This document shows, one piece after another, positions 36,303 through 45,368 of a stretch of 64,000 nt of DNA. Within the stretch, counting starts at the first letter, position 1; each line of letters starts with the position of its first letter. The notes under the pieces were generated by a model. That model was not told the origin of the DNA and ran no database searches. It was given only the letters and a program-made list of their open reading frames with translations. A program made the position numbers and the translations under genes. Location of the stretch: the NCBI RefSeq assembly GCF_006438725.1, contig NZ_RCZD01000002.1, positions 249,294 to 313,293 on the forward strand, read 5' to 3'. This stretch comes from Ewingella americana. Its GTDB lineage: Bacteria; Pseudomonadota; Gammaproteobacteria; Enterobacterales; Enterobacteriaceae.

Positions 36303-37739
36303 ATGAGTCTTTTGTCTAATGCAAAATGGAATTCCCTATCACAATTTTTCAAGATCTTTGTCCAGGCTGTAAATCTTATTTATCTGGCAAAGATCATACC
36401 ACCTGCTCAATATGGTCTATTAGCGATGGCGGTGGTGGTAATCAACCTTGGGATTTTGCTCAGGGACCTGGGAACGTCAGCTGCCATTATTCAGAAAAAA
36501 ACACTCAGCCACGATCTCATAAACTCCATCTTCTGGCTAAATGTGGGGTTGGGTGTTTTCTTATGCGTGCTGATCATGTTACTGGCAAAGCCGTTGGCTA
36601 CGTTGTACGGCTATCCTGAGCTGATCACAATTCTGATGCTGCTTGGCGTTACGTTCCCCTTATCCAGTTGTGCAGCCACGCATCTTGCTTTGCTGGAAAG
36701 GAACTCTCAGTTCAAAACGATCTCCAGAATCGAAATTACATCGACACTGGTGTCGGTGATTGTTGCGGTTATTATGGCCCACCTTGGTTTTGGCGTGTTT
36801 AGTCTGGTTGCTCAGGCAATAACTTTAAATCTGATGTCTGCCGTTCAGTTTTGGATGGTTTCAACCTGGAGACCTTCAGTTAAAAAGCTCATTAAGTTGA
36901 ATGATATTAAGGAGATTTTCTCATTCAGTACTTATCTATCTTTATTCAATCTGATCAACTACTTTTCGCGTAATGCTGACAGCTTCATTGTCGGGAAATT
37001 CATGTCGGCAGCCATTTTAGGGCAGTACAATCTGGCTTACCGCATAATGCTTTTCCCGTTGCAGAGTCTGACATTTGTAGCAACACGATCGCTTTATCCT
37101 ATCCTGAGCAAGTATCAGGATGAGAATGGCAAAATTTTGACGACTTATCTTAATACGATTTTTGTTATTCTCGCATTGACAGCACCGTTAATGAGTATTA
37201 TTGGATTTTACAGTTATCCACTGGTCACCATAGTTTTTGGTGACCAGTGGATAAAAACTGCAGAAATCCTCAAATGGCTGGCACCCACCGCCATCATCCA
37301 ATCTGTTCTGAGTACAACAGGGGCGGTGTTTATGGCGAAAGGTCGAACCGATTTATTGATGAAACTAGGAATATTTGGCGCATTTCTTCAGTTAAGCGCT
37401 TTTATACTCGGGGTGAATTTTGATATTAATACCTTTGCCCAATTTTACTTAATAGCCAACATGATTAATTTTGTGCCCGTCATGTACTGCATGATGAAAT
37501 TAATAGGTAGTGATATATCTAGTTTATTGTTAAAAATTTCCCCAGTTATCATTGCTGTCATTGGTATGATTCTCTTTATACTATTTATTAATCATTTCTA
37601 TCCTGGTGACAGGATAAAAGGTTTTTTACCGCTGGTATGGGTTTTATTTTATAATATTTCATTTTATTTTTCCTGCCTGCTTGTTATGTCAAAAAGCACC
37701 CGTCTATTTATATATTCTAAGCTAAGAATAAATTCATAG
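36303..37739 (+). CDS. wzxC: Polysaccharide flippase, MOP superfamily (WzxC/AmsL type)
   Basis: A 478-residue inner-membrane protein with about 12-14 membrane segments that moves lipid-linked repeats across the membrane. It starts at ATG 36303, preceded by AGAAGG. NAKWNSLSQFFKIFVQAVNLIYLAKII at the N terminus and the region GKFMSAAILGQYNLAYRIMLFPLQSL are typical of WzxC. It provides the Wzx function that pairs with Wzy and Wza-c. Its base composition is closer to that of wza-wzc than to the glycosyltransferase genes. Confidence 0.9.
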   Translation: MSLLSNAKWNSLSQFFKIFVQAVNLIYLAKIIPPAQYGLLAMAVVVINLGILLRDLGTSAAIIQKKTLSHDLINSIFWLNVGLGVFLCVLIMLLAKPLATLYGYPELITILMLLGVTFPLSSCAATHLALLERNSQFKTISRIEITSTLVSVIVAVIMAHLGFGVFSLVAQAITLNLMSAVQFWMVSTWRPSVKKLIKLNDIKEIFSFSTYLSLFNLINYFSRNADSFIVGKFMSAAILGQYNLAYRIMLFPLQSLTFVATRSLYPILSKYQDENGKILTTYLNTIFVILALTAPLMSIIGFYSYPLVTIVFGDQWIKTAEILKWLAPTAIIQSVLSTTGAVFMAKGRTDLLMKLGIFGAFLQLSAFILGVNFDINTFAQFYLIANMINFVPVMYCMMKLIGSDISSLLLKISPVIIAVIGMILFILFINHFYPGDRIKGFLPLVWVLFYNISFYFSCLLVMSKSTRLFIYSKLRINS

Positions 37740-37927
37740 CAATTCTGCACATAGGATAAATCATCCCTATACATAACCATGCACAAAATAATTGGCCCTC
37801 CAAAAAACATTAAATTGTTCTATTTCACATATTACACCTGGGTTGTACATAGTTATTGCGAATAACCTTACAATTCTAATCGCGCATCCGTTGCGATACG
37901 TTTTTTAATTGTAATTAAGGGTCATAT

Positions 37928-39019
37928 ATGTCTAGAGTTGCACTTATTATCAGTATATCAGGACAAGATGGTTCTTATTTGTCTGAGCTTTTATTAAAAA
38001 AAGGCTACACAGTCCATGGTATTAATCGACATATTCCTTTAGTAGCAAGTGAGTACACAGAATTCGTCTATGATAAGTTCTGTATAAAATCCCGCGATTT
38101 GCATATTCATGATGAAATCATGTCTGATGTTTCTTGTATTAATGATTTATTAGCCACGATTCGCCCAGACGAAATTTATAATCTTGGGGGGCTTAATCAT
38201 GCCAATACTGGGTATATACGCCCACACGATTCTCTGGCAGCAGGCGGTATCAGTGCCCTGCGAATACTTGAAGCTATACGCTCCCAGGGATTAGAACATA
38301 AAACCCGTTACTACCATGCTTCACCTTCAGAACTGTGCTGCCTGGTTAATGGTTTGACCATCAATGAAATGGTGACATCTAACCCCTATCCATCGGAAAC
38401 CGTCGCACAGGTCTCCGATTTTTGGACGGTAGTTAATTACCGTGAAACTTTTGGTATGCATGCCTGCAACGGTATACTTTTTAATCATGAATCGCCGCAC
38501 CGCAGCGAACATTTTGTGACCCGTAAAATTTCTATTGGCCTGGCGAATATTACTCAGGGATTAGAACGATGCCTTCATTTAGGTAATCTGAATGCACTGC
38601 GAGACTGGGGGCATGCCCGAGATTACGTCAAAATGCAGTGGTCCATGTTGCAGCAGCATGAACCAGAGGATTACGTCATTGCCACTGGCGTACAGTATAC
38701 GGTGCGCCAGTTTGTGACATTTGCCGCACTGGAGTTAGGTATAAAACTCCGTTTCGTCGGTAAGGGTATGGATGAAAAAGGTGTAATTGCCGCGATTATC
38801 AGTCCAGTTGCAGCAGCTCTAAAAGTGGGAGATGTGGTGGTTGCCGTTGATCCTCGCTACATCCGTCCTGAGGAAAAATGTAAAGCGCCGGCGAACCCAA
38901 CCAAGGCGCGAAGTAAATTGGGCTGGATACCAGAAACATCGTTACAGGATCTGGTGATCGAGATGGTGCAAGCCGATTTAGCATCTGCTAAGGAACTGGC
39001 GCGACTAAAAACGTATTGA
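37928..39019 (+). CDS. Gmd-like SDR protein with lost catalytic residues (pseudoenzyme)
   Basis: A 363-residue homologue of GDP-mannose 4,6-dehydratase. Long stretches follow Gmd, such as ACNGILFNHESP-HR and IATGVQY-VRQFV. The active site does not: the NAD glycine motif TGVTGQDG reads ISISGQDG with the first Gly lost. The catalytic Thr of STSE is Pro (SPSE, 132-135), and SPYAVAK is replaced by PSETVAQ (155-161), losing both Tyr and Lys. The reading frame is intact, so this is not simple decay. It may be a regulatory or scaffold protein, or a recently inactivated gene; no other mannose/fucose genes lie nearby. Confidence 0.8.
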   Translation: MSRVALIISISGQDGSYLSELLLKKGYTVHGINRHIPLVASEYTEFVYDKFCIKSRDLHIHDEIMSDVSCINDLLATIRPDEIYNLGGLNHANTGYIRPHDSLAAGGISALRILEAIRSQGLEHKTRYYHASPSELCCLVNGLTINEMVTSNPYPSETVAQVSDFWTVVNYRETFGMHACNGILFNHESPHRSEHFVTRKISIGLANITQGLERCLHLGNLNALRDWGHARDYVKMQWSMLQQHEPEDYVIATGVQYTVRQFVTFAALELGIKLRFVGKGMDEKGVIAAIISPVAAALKVGDVVVAVDPRYIRPEEKCKAPANPTKARSKLGWIPETSLQDLVIEMVQADLASAKELARLKTY

Positions 39020-39248
39020 TAACATGAGATTATTGCTCCCCACAATATGCAGACTGGCATAGCAGTGGCATGGGTATCCCACGGCTAATTGTTTTATGCT
39101 TATTCGCATATGAATGATAGCGTCGGTTGTCACAGGGTTTATGGATTACCTTATTCAAATGGAATGGAAAATTATTCATATCAAGCCAATACAATAAAGG
39201 CGCGGCGGATGATTTTATCTCACGAAAGTAAGCGTTTGCGAAGGGAAT

Positions 39249-40319
39249 ATGTTAGCCAAAAAAAACAAACTAAATGGTGTTCAATACCTTAGAGGATATG
39301 CAGCTATCCTAGTTGTTATAAATCATTTATGGTCACACAATGGTTATATATACAAAAAACTTAATTTTGAGAATATTGGTGGTTTTGGCGTTGACATTTT
39401 TTTTGTGATCAGTGGATTTATAATGGCTTACACCCTAAATGACTTTACTAAAAAAAACAATCATTTGGCGGCATATGAATTCATAAAAAAGAGAGTTGAG
39501 CGTATATATCCTCTATATTTTGTGATTCTAGCCCCATCTTTTATTATTTATGTTTTGAAATGTATGTATGGAAGCTCAAACTTTTCCATAGCTACCGTAT
39601 TGGGAAGCGTACTTCTATTGCCAAGTTTTAATAATAGCGAAAGCTATCATATGATAATGTCGCCAGCGTGGACATTGGTTTATGAAATGTTCTTCTATGT
39701 GACACTATCATTGATTATAGCCATATCAAAAAGCAAGAACACATGCATAGTAATGTACTCCCTTATTATTACGGCTGTGGTCTTTTCAGTTAATATCTTC
39801 GGATTAAAAGGCGATAGGCTTGGTTGGGTGAACCTAAGTTATATGGTAGGGGACCCCATTTTCTTTGATTTCATCATGGGATTTATTATTTTTTACATGA
39901 AAAAAGTAAATTTAAAAACCAAACTATCAAGAGCAGTAATGATATTTATCGTTGTCATTATCACGTTGTTCGCCATGTTTATGGCCAGCAAAGGTCTCCC
40001 ACGTATATTATCATTTGGTTTAACATCATTTATTCTTGTTTTGCTCTTCACAGTAAACATTGACAGTATTGACAATGGTCGATTTCAAAAAGAAGCGCTA
40101 TTATTAGGGGGGGCTTCCTATTCGATATATCTTACCCACCAATTATTCATTTTGTTGGCTGACAACATATATAAAAAGTACGCGTGGCTGAATAGCTCTG
40201 ATTTTTTTGGATTACTACTTTCTATGTTAGTAATTTTATTTGGTTGCCTGGTCTATATGAAAATAGAGAAAAAAATTACCGCTAAAATTAAAAAACCTCA
40301 CCAAAATACTTCTATTTAA
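39249..40319 (+). CDS. Acyltransferase family 3 membrane protein (OafA/YrhL-type)
   Basis: A 356-residue protein with about ten membrane segments. It begins NGVQYLRGYAAILVVINHLW, matching the conserved RGxAxxxVxxxH motif of the family, and contains IGGFGVDIFFVISGFIMAYT and the RRxxRIxPLY-like RVERIYPLYF. Such proteins move acetyl or other acyl groups from cytoplasmic CoA to sugars of surface polysaccharides, so it likely O-acetylates the EPS repeat. It is the last gene of the EPS block before the mobile-element debris. Confidence 0.88.
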   Translation: MLAKKNKLNGVQYLRGYAAILVVINHLWSHNGYIYKKLNFENIGGFGVDIFFVISGFIMAYTLNDFTKKNNHLAAYEFIKKRVERIYPLYFVILAPSFIIYVLKCMYGSSNFSIATVLGSVLLLPSFNNSESYHMIMSPAWTLVYEMFFYVTLSLIIAISKSKNTCIVMYSLIITAVVFSVNIFGLKGDRLGWVNLSYMVGDPIFFDFIMGFIIFYMKKVNLKTKLSRAVMIFIVVIITLFAMFMASKGLPRILSFGLTSFILVLLFTVNIDSIDNGRFQKEALLLGGASYSIYLTHQLFILLADNIYKKYAWLNSSDFFGLLLSMLVILFGCLVYMKIEKKITAKIKKPHQNTSI

Positions 40320-40524
40320 ATTTGGTAACCTTGACGACTTAATCCCGTTAAGAGCATTCACGTGCGGAAATAAAAAATCTGGAAGGTTTTTACTTAATAT
40401 TCAATAAGTTGGTAGACTTTTGAATCACGGTAACTTGCTTTAATAGAGGCGTTGTTGAATAAATCGAACTTTTGGTCGTTATCAGGATCAGATCCCCACA
40501 TTCCTGACGATAACGCGGTACCCC

Positions 40525-40629
40525 GTGGCAAAACAAAAGTTCAAAGTGACCAACTGGTCAGCCTACAACAAGGTGCTCATCAATCGCGGCTCACTGATAT
40601 TCTGGATCGATGAGTCGACTATCCAGGCA
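40525..40629 (+). pseudogene. IS5-family transposase N-terminal fragment
   Basis: The frame begins with the IS903-type transposase start MAKQKFKVTNWSAYNK and continues about 35 residues (..LINRGSLIFWIDESTIQA) before it runs in frame into the chemoreceptor fragment. The product of the joined frame would be a 259-residue chimera. It is a broken transposase. Confidence 0.8.
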
Positions 40630-40647
40630 ACCCAGGTAAAAATAAAT

Positions 40648-41304
40648 ATGACAATTACACAGCGATTATTCCTGGTCTTTTCTCTGCTTTCTGCCTCACT
40701 TATCTCCCTGGTGATTATCGCTGTTCTGGTCGTGATGGCGTTTCAGTTACGCTTTCAGTATGTCCAGAGCAATATCGTGCTTTCAATTATCGATTTAGGC
40801 AAAATGGTGGATGCCAGCAATCAGCTGATTATCTGGATGTACAGACATCAGAGCGAGACTGAACCGACCAAACAGGCCGACGTTGAGAAAAAGCTCAGTG
40901 AACTGGTGAGTAATCTCAAGAACCTCAATCAGTATTATCTGGATAACGATATTTCCAGTGGCCGCGACCGACAAATGACGGAGTTGGGTTTCGCCACGAT
41001 ACAAGATATCCAGAATAAATTGCCGACGTTCCTGAAAGGATCCCGTGAACAGAATGATGCCGTTTCTCTGCGTGAGCTCCATGGCAACACTGGCATAGGT
41101 GAAACCGCCCGCCGACTCATTTCCGGCTACATGGAGCAGTTGCAGCTGAATGTGGACATCGGTGATACGCTCAAAAATCAGAATATCCAAATCTATCAGC
41201 TCACGCTCTTGGCAATGATTGCTGGATCAGCAATTGTGATCACTATCCTCGTCTTATTCACCATGCAGACTGTGGTGGTCAACAAAAACTGGCCACGCCT
41301 TTAG
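40648..41304 (+). pseudogene. Methyl-accepting chemotaxis protein 5' fragment
   Basis: From ATG 40648 (MTITQRLFLVFSLLSASLISL) a receptor N-terminus is visible: one membrane segment (about 6-28), a periplasmic four-helix-bundle-like domain of about 150 residues, and a second membrane segment (TLLAMIAGSAIVITILVLF) just before the end. The HAMP and signalling domains are missing. The frame ends at NKNWPRL where IS3 debris begins. It is a truncated receptor gene joined in frame to the transposase start. Confidence 0.75.
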
Positions 41305-41433
41305 TGTTTTTCCCAATACAATCGCTCTGATTCATTAGGTGTTAATCCACCGTTATATTGTTGGGGGTCTGAGTTGGCAGTAATAACCGATGATATAATT
41401 CGTTATTACACTATTTGCTTCGTTAAAATTGAA
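41301..41433 (-). pseudogene. IS3-family transposase (orfB) 3' remnant
   Basis: Read on the minus strand, 41301-41357 encodes YNGGLTPNESERLYWEKH and a stop, a typical IS3-family OrfB C-terminus. One frame over, the end of a longer frame gives RYWFNFNEANSVITNYIIGYY, the preceding OrfB segment. A frameshift separates them. The rest of the minus-strand frame up to 41661 (VVDAVLKEVDIKITRQQVES...) is not recognised and may be further debris. Confidence 0.65.
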
Positions 41434-41666
41434 CCAGTATCGATAGTTGCTGCGATGGATATCAGCAGTCTTATTTTGAAAGCGCTCGCGAGTGGCATGA
41501 AACATATCCCCCCATTTCTTCGCAAGGGTCTTACCCGCGGCCTTATTTGGCTCGTGCGATTCAACCTGCTGGCGCGTAATTTTTATATCGACTTCTTTTA
41601 AGACAGCGTCAACGACTCTGGGGGTGAGGAAGTGCCAATTCCCGCCGTATCTGTTTTTCACGTGCT

Positions 41667-41747
41667 ACCCACGAGGTTATGGCCATGATCCGTGCATTGG
41701 ACAAAATGACGCGTGCAGGCATGCCAGAAAGTGTGCGGATTGTCTGA
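41667..41747 (+). pseudogene. IS5-family transposase C-terminal fragment
   Basis: The sequence encodes THEVMAMIRALDKMTRAGM-PESVRIV and a stop, matching the conserved end of IS903/IS5-group transposases. It is followed after about 40 bp by the right inverted repeat. With the N-terminal fragment at 40525 it shows that the element lost most of its transposase gene. Confidence 0.75.
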
Positions 41748-41881
41748 GAAAATGACTGACAGGAGGATCTGTTATCTAAATCTTATTTATTCAACAAAGC
41801 CTTACTTAGGTAGAAGCGTCGGCCACGGTGTAAGGCTATGCGGAAAGCCGAATGTGTGAGTTCGTCACTCGATTAACGTTT

Positions 41882-42463
41882 TTATATTAAAAACGCCTCA
41901 CGATCCTCCGGCCCGATCGCCCGCATGACGCGGCACGGGACACCCGCCGCGACCACATTCGCAGGAATGGATTTTGTGACCACGCTACCTGCGCCGATCA
42001 CGCTGTTGCGGCCAATGGTCACGCCCGGATTCACAATCACGCCCGCGCCCAGCCAGACGTTATCTTCAATCACGATCGGCAGGGAGAATTGTTGCCCGCT
42101 GATGCGAATTTCCGGGTCGATCGGGTGCCCGGCGGTGGCGAGGGTAACGTTCGGCGCGATCATCACGTTATCGCCGATGGTCACCGTGGCGTCATCCACC
42201 AGCGTGAGATTGAAGTTAGCGTAGAAGTTCTTGCCGATGTGCGTATGCGTGCCGTAAGCCACGCGCAGCGGCGGTTCAATCCAGCCGTTCTCACCGATGC
42301 TGCCCATCATATCTTTCAGCAACCGCTGGCGTTTCTCTTCTTCCGAGGGGGGCGTCAGGTTGTAATCGTACACCCGCTCTTTTCCGGCCCGGCGCTCCTC
42401 CGGCAGCCCTTCGCCCATGTCCGTGTACAGCTCGCCGATATTCATCTTTTCGCGTGTAGACAT
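41882..42463 (-). CDS. Maltose/galactoside O-acetyltransferase (LacA-like)
   Basis: A cytoplasmic left-handed beta-helix acetyltransferase using acetyl-CoA. ATG 42463 (MSTREKMNIGELYTDMGEGLPEER) is favoured because AAGGATGAAGGG precedes it; the frame opens at 42481. Residues 1-50 form the maltose-acetyltransferase N-terminal domain. Hexapeptide repeats follow (VTIGDNVMIAPNVTL, PIVIEDNVWLGAGVIVNPGVTIGRNSVIGAGSVV) with the catalytic-type His in LATAGHPIDPEIR. Its 193 residues are normal. GC content is clearly higher than that of the surrounding IS debris. Confidence 0.9.
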   Translation of the reverse strand: MSTREKMNIGELYTDMGEGLPEERRAGKERVYDYNLTPPSEEEKRQRLLKDMMGSIGENGWIEPPLRVAYGTHTHIGKNFYANFNLTLVDDATVTIGDNVMIAPNVTLATAGHPIDPEIRISGQQFSLPIVIEDNVWLGAGVIVNPGVTIGRNSVIGAGSVVTKSIPANVVAAGVPCRVMRAIGPEDREAFLI

Positions 42464-42676
42464 CCCTTCATCCTTAACCATTAAGCCAGTGATGACTCAG
42501 TCTACTCACCGACTTTGCAGTTGTGAACGTATGACATTCCACTTTGCGATCCGTGTCACTCAGTGCTGTCTGAGAGACGCTTCCTCCTAAGCCGCTATAC
42601 TTATTTCTATGATTTAAACGGCATACGTCAGGAAGATTTACATGTCTGCCCAATACCAAATCCTTTGTACAAGAGG

Positions 42677-43745
42677 GAGGCACAGGAACTCCATGGCAAG
42701 CGAAAATCTGAACTATGGCGAATAGACCGCCTTGGTGATTTTCCTGACGTGAGTTTCGGCGAGACTTGCTTAAGGTGATTGGAGGAAAAAGCTGAGAAGA
42801 AATGTCTGGATGATGACAAAAGTCGGATGGGATTCTGGCTTATGCATTTTGAAGGGGTGAAATTAAAGGATGTTACCGAGGCCAGAATTTACACGGCGAT
42901 CAGTGAAATGACCAACCGCCGCGCCGCTGAAAATCACCGGCTGCACGCTCAGTCTCTTGTGAAAATGGGAAAGGATGCTCCAGAGTACGAGCAGCAGCCT
43001 GTCAGCACATCGACAAAGGTGAAGTACCTTGCATTAATGAAGGCTCTTTTACGTACCGCTAAAAGGGATTGGAAATGGCTGGAAAAGACTCCCGTCATCA
43101 ATGTCCCCCAGGTGAGCAACAAGCGCGTCAGACGCCTTGAGCCGAATGAAGCGCAACGCCTGGTCGATGAGTGTTCTGAGCCTCTAAAATCGACGGTGAT
43201 ATTTGCGCTGATTACCGGCCTGCGCAGATCCAACATCGTTAACTTGGAATGGCAGCAAATAGACATGCAGCGAAAGGTGGCATGGACCCACCCGGAGCAG
43301 AGTCAGTCAGATAAAGCTATTGGCGTAGCTTTAAACGACACGGCATGTAAAGTATTACGTGAGCAGATAGGTAATCACAATAAATGGTTTTTTGTTCACA
43401 CGACCGCCAGCAAGCGATCTGATGGGACGGCTACACCAACGATCAGAAAACTGAAGGTGGATTCTAACACTGTATGGTGCCTGGCAATCAAACGGGCCGA
43501 GATTGAAAATCTTCCATTTTCATGACCTTCGCCACACATGGGCAAGTTGGTTGGTTCAGGCCGGAGTGCCACTTTCTGCTTTGCAGGAGATGGGCAGATG
43601 GGAATCTATCGAAATGGTACGCAGGTATGCTCACCTGTCACCGAATCACTTAACGGAGCATGCCAAGCAAATTGATTCGATTTTTGGGGTTTCCGTCCCA
43701 AAGCTGTCCCACACACTAATTTCGGAGGGGAAAACAGGGGGCTAA
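42677..43745 (+). pseudogene. Tyrosine integrase, broken by a stop codon and a frameshift
   Basis: Tyrosine recombinase of the enterobacterial prophage type (close to the ones with [15 protein letters not shown]). Reading starts at [15 protein letters not shown] (42677) without the normal first 40 or so residues. A TGA at 42776-42778 stands where the family has Trp. A long frame then runs from 42779 to about 43510, where a frameshift moves the catalytic HDLRHTW segment into another frame (43503-43745, ending [12 protein letters not shown]). Catalytic Arg (TGLRRSN) and His-Arg (HDLRH) are visible but are no longer in one frame. It stands just before the left tRNA repeat and was probably the integrase of an older island. 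Confidence 0.88.
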
Positions 43746-43802
43746 CTCGTTGATTTGTAATGGTCCATACAGGATTCGAACCTGTGATCTATGGCTTAGA
43801 AG
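43743..43802. repeat. Decayed tRNA-Arg 3' repeat (attachment-site remnant)
   Basis: TAACTCGTTGATTTGTAATGGT plus ACAGGATTCGAACCTGTGA plus GGCTTAGAAG match 63902-63964 at the end of the tRNA-Arg gene and its flank. There are few mismatches and a 3-bp loss in the acceptor-stem segment. It directly follows the dead integrase stop, mirroring the right end. Confidence 0.88.
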
Positions 43803-44017
43803 AACGTCGGCGCATCAATAACTGATTGTTTTAACAGGCTAATCCTGCATTCACAAGTGACACACAGGAAAGTAATGACATACTAGTGACACTCTTACGG
43901 TACTGTAGGTGCGTCACTAATTTGTCCCCCCCGCAGAAAGAACCCCTCCCCGTCATCCCTAAGCACCCCCGATTAGATTTACTCCCTCTTATCGAAAATT
44001 CTCCTGTTACCAAAACG

Positions 44018-44038
44018 AAAAAAACCGCCGAAGCGGGT
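44018..44038 (-). terminator. Terminator of the dehydrogenase gene
   Basis: On the minus strand, CCGC-TTCG-GCGG is followed by a run of seven T residues, 16 bases after the dehydrogenase stop. The stable tetraloop stem and T run make a good intrinsic terminator. Confidence 0.75.
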
Positions 44039-44053
44039 ATTAGTACTGAGTAT

Positions 44054-45076
44054 CTATGGTTTGAGGTGAACTTTCACAGAGCCTGTGGATTTATCTTCCG
44101 CAACCAAAAATGCCTCATGTATCTCATCAAGGCTCATAACATGAGTTACAATCTTGCGTAGAGAGTCTCCACGGCGAGATAGGATATCGATAGCAACTTC
44201 AAAATCATGCTTCCCATCTAAATACCCATAGCAGTTCGAGAAATATATCTGGTGCTCTTTCATTAAAGAATTAAACAGCTCGAATCCGTTGTATCCCGGC
44301 TCAAATGCTCCAACGACGCCAATTTTTCCAAGTGTTCTGACTAATTTGGATGCTGTATCCATCGTAGGACGTTTTCCGCCAACAGCTTCAATAGCAAAAT
44401 CGACGCCGAGATTGGTTTTCTGCATTAACTTTTCAACAGCCTCATTATCATCTGTTGATAATACATCTGCTGCCCCCAACTCAAGAGCTAAATTAATTTG
44501 AGTTGGATGTTTTGCGACTACAAATACTTTCTCGGCACCAGCATCTATTGCTGCAATTAACGAACATAGTCCGATCGCTCCACCGCCGATAATAACGCCA
44601 GTGGAACCAGGGGAAATCTGCATTTTTCTCACCGCATGAACTGCGACGGCCAGTGGTTCAACTAACGCACCCAGCGTGTTATCGACTGATTCTGGCAAAA
44701 CAAAAGATGCCATTTCTTTTACCAGTACATACTCAGCAAAACCGCCGGTCGTTAGTTGGCCGCGATTTGTACAATGAAGTGGCGCTCCACGGCGACAGAA
44801 TTCACACTCTCCGCACATTGCATTCAGAAATACGTCAGCAGTTACACGATCTCCGATCTTGATGCGGCTAACACCATCGCCGACTTTAACCACTTCCCCG
44901 GCATACTCGTGACCATCCGGCGTTGAACTTTCAGGATAGTGCTTAAAGCCAGTAAGGTCTGACCCACAAATCCCTACGGTTTCTACTTTGACTAAAATGT
45001 ATCCGGCAGGAACTGTAGGAATTTCAAGCTGACCAATTCCCATCGTACGAGAACCCGTGCGCAATGCTACTTTCAT
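44054..45076 (-). CDS. Zinc-dependent alcohol/sugar-alcohol dehydrogenase (MDR family)
   Basis: A cytoplasmic NAD(P)-linked dehydrogenase of the threonine/sorbitol dehydrogenase-like MDR family. ATG 45076 (MKVALRTGSRTMGIGQLEIP) with GGAA upstream is the start; the frame continues to 45328 but reads nonsense. The catalytic Zn ligands are in TVGICGSDLTGFKH and GHEYAG, the structural-zinc cysteines in CGECEFCRRGAPLHC, and the Rossmann loop in VIIGGGAIGLCSL. It has 340 residues. Isolated in the island and divergent from the acyltransferase; the substrate cannot be fixed. Confidence 0.9.
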   Translation of the reverse strand: MKVALRTGSRTMGIGQLEIPTVPAGYILVKVETVGICGSDLTGFKHYPESSTPDGHEYAGEVVKVGDGVSRIKIGDRVTADVFLNAMCGECEFCRRGAPLHCTNRGQLTTGGFAEYVLVKEMASFVLPESVDNTLGALVEPLAVAVHAVRKMQISPGSTGVIIGGGAIGLCSLIAAIDAGAEKVFVVAKHPTQINLALELGAADVLSTDDNEAVEKLMQKTNLGVDFAIEAVGGKRPTMDTASKLVRTLGKIGVVGAFEPGYNGFELFNSLMKEHQIYFSNCYGYLDGKHDFEVAIDILSRRGDSLRKIVTHVMSLDEIHEAFLVAEDKSTGSVKVHLKP

Positions 45077-45368
45077 TATCATTTCCAATACGTTTGTTAT
45101 GGTAATGATCCTAATGTAGTGGGTTGCACTGTCAAGATTTAGTTGGTGTCGGAAGCATACGTTGAACATCAAGCAGTTGAGCATTCCAACTGATCTTAAG
45201 CTATTTTCTGATGGCATCCATGGCATTGACAGGTTAAGGGTATATACATAGGGGGTTGGCATTGATCTGACTAGCGAGGGGAAAATCTTTGTAAGCGAGA
45301 AAAATGGTGAACATGATCGAAAAATCAAGGATAGTGGGACTACATTTAACTTTTATTTTCGTAAAAAA

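Larger units (their letters stand above)
40448..41801. mobile_element. Gutted IS5-family element carrying foreign DNA
   Basis: The ends are near-perfect inverted repeats: GGCGTTGTTGAATAAAT at 40448 and the complement of GGCTTTGTTGAATAAAT ending at 41801. Inside the left end are the first 35 codons of an IS903/IS5-group transposase, and inside the right end its last codons (41667-41747). The middle of the transposase has been replaced by a methyl-accepting chemotaxis protein fragment and IS3-family debris. Flanking 9-bp sequences (TTTAATAGA and TTACTTAGG) do not match, so there is no target-site duplication. The element cannot move on its own. Confidence 0.75.

Noticed and set aside
39089-39292. 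67-codon frame before the acyltransferase gene
   Set aside because: It overlaps the acyltransferase start, has no ribosome-binding site and no recognisable features.
43750-43805. Second functional tRNA-Arg gene at the left island end
   Set aside because: Only the 3' half is present and the acceptor segment is altered, so no tRNA can form.
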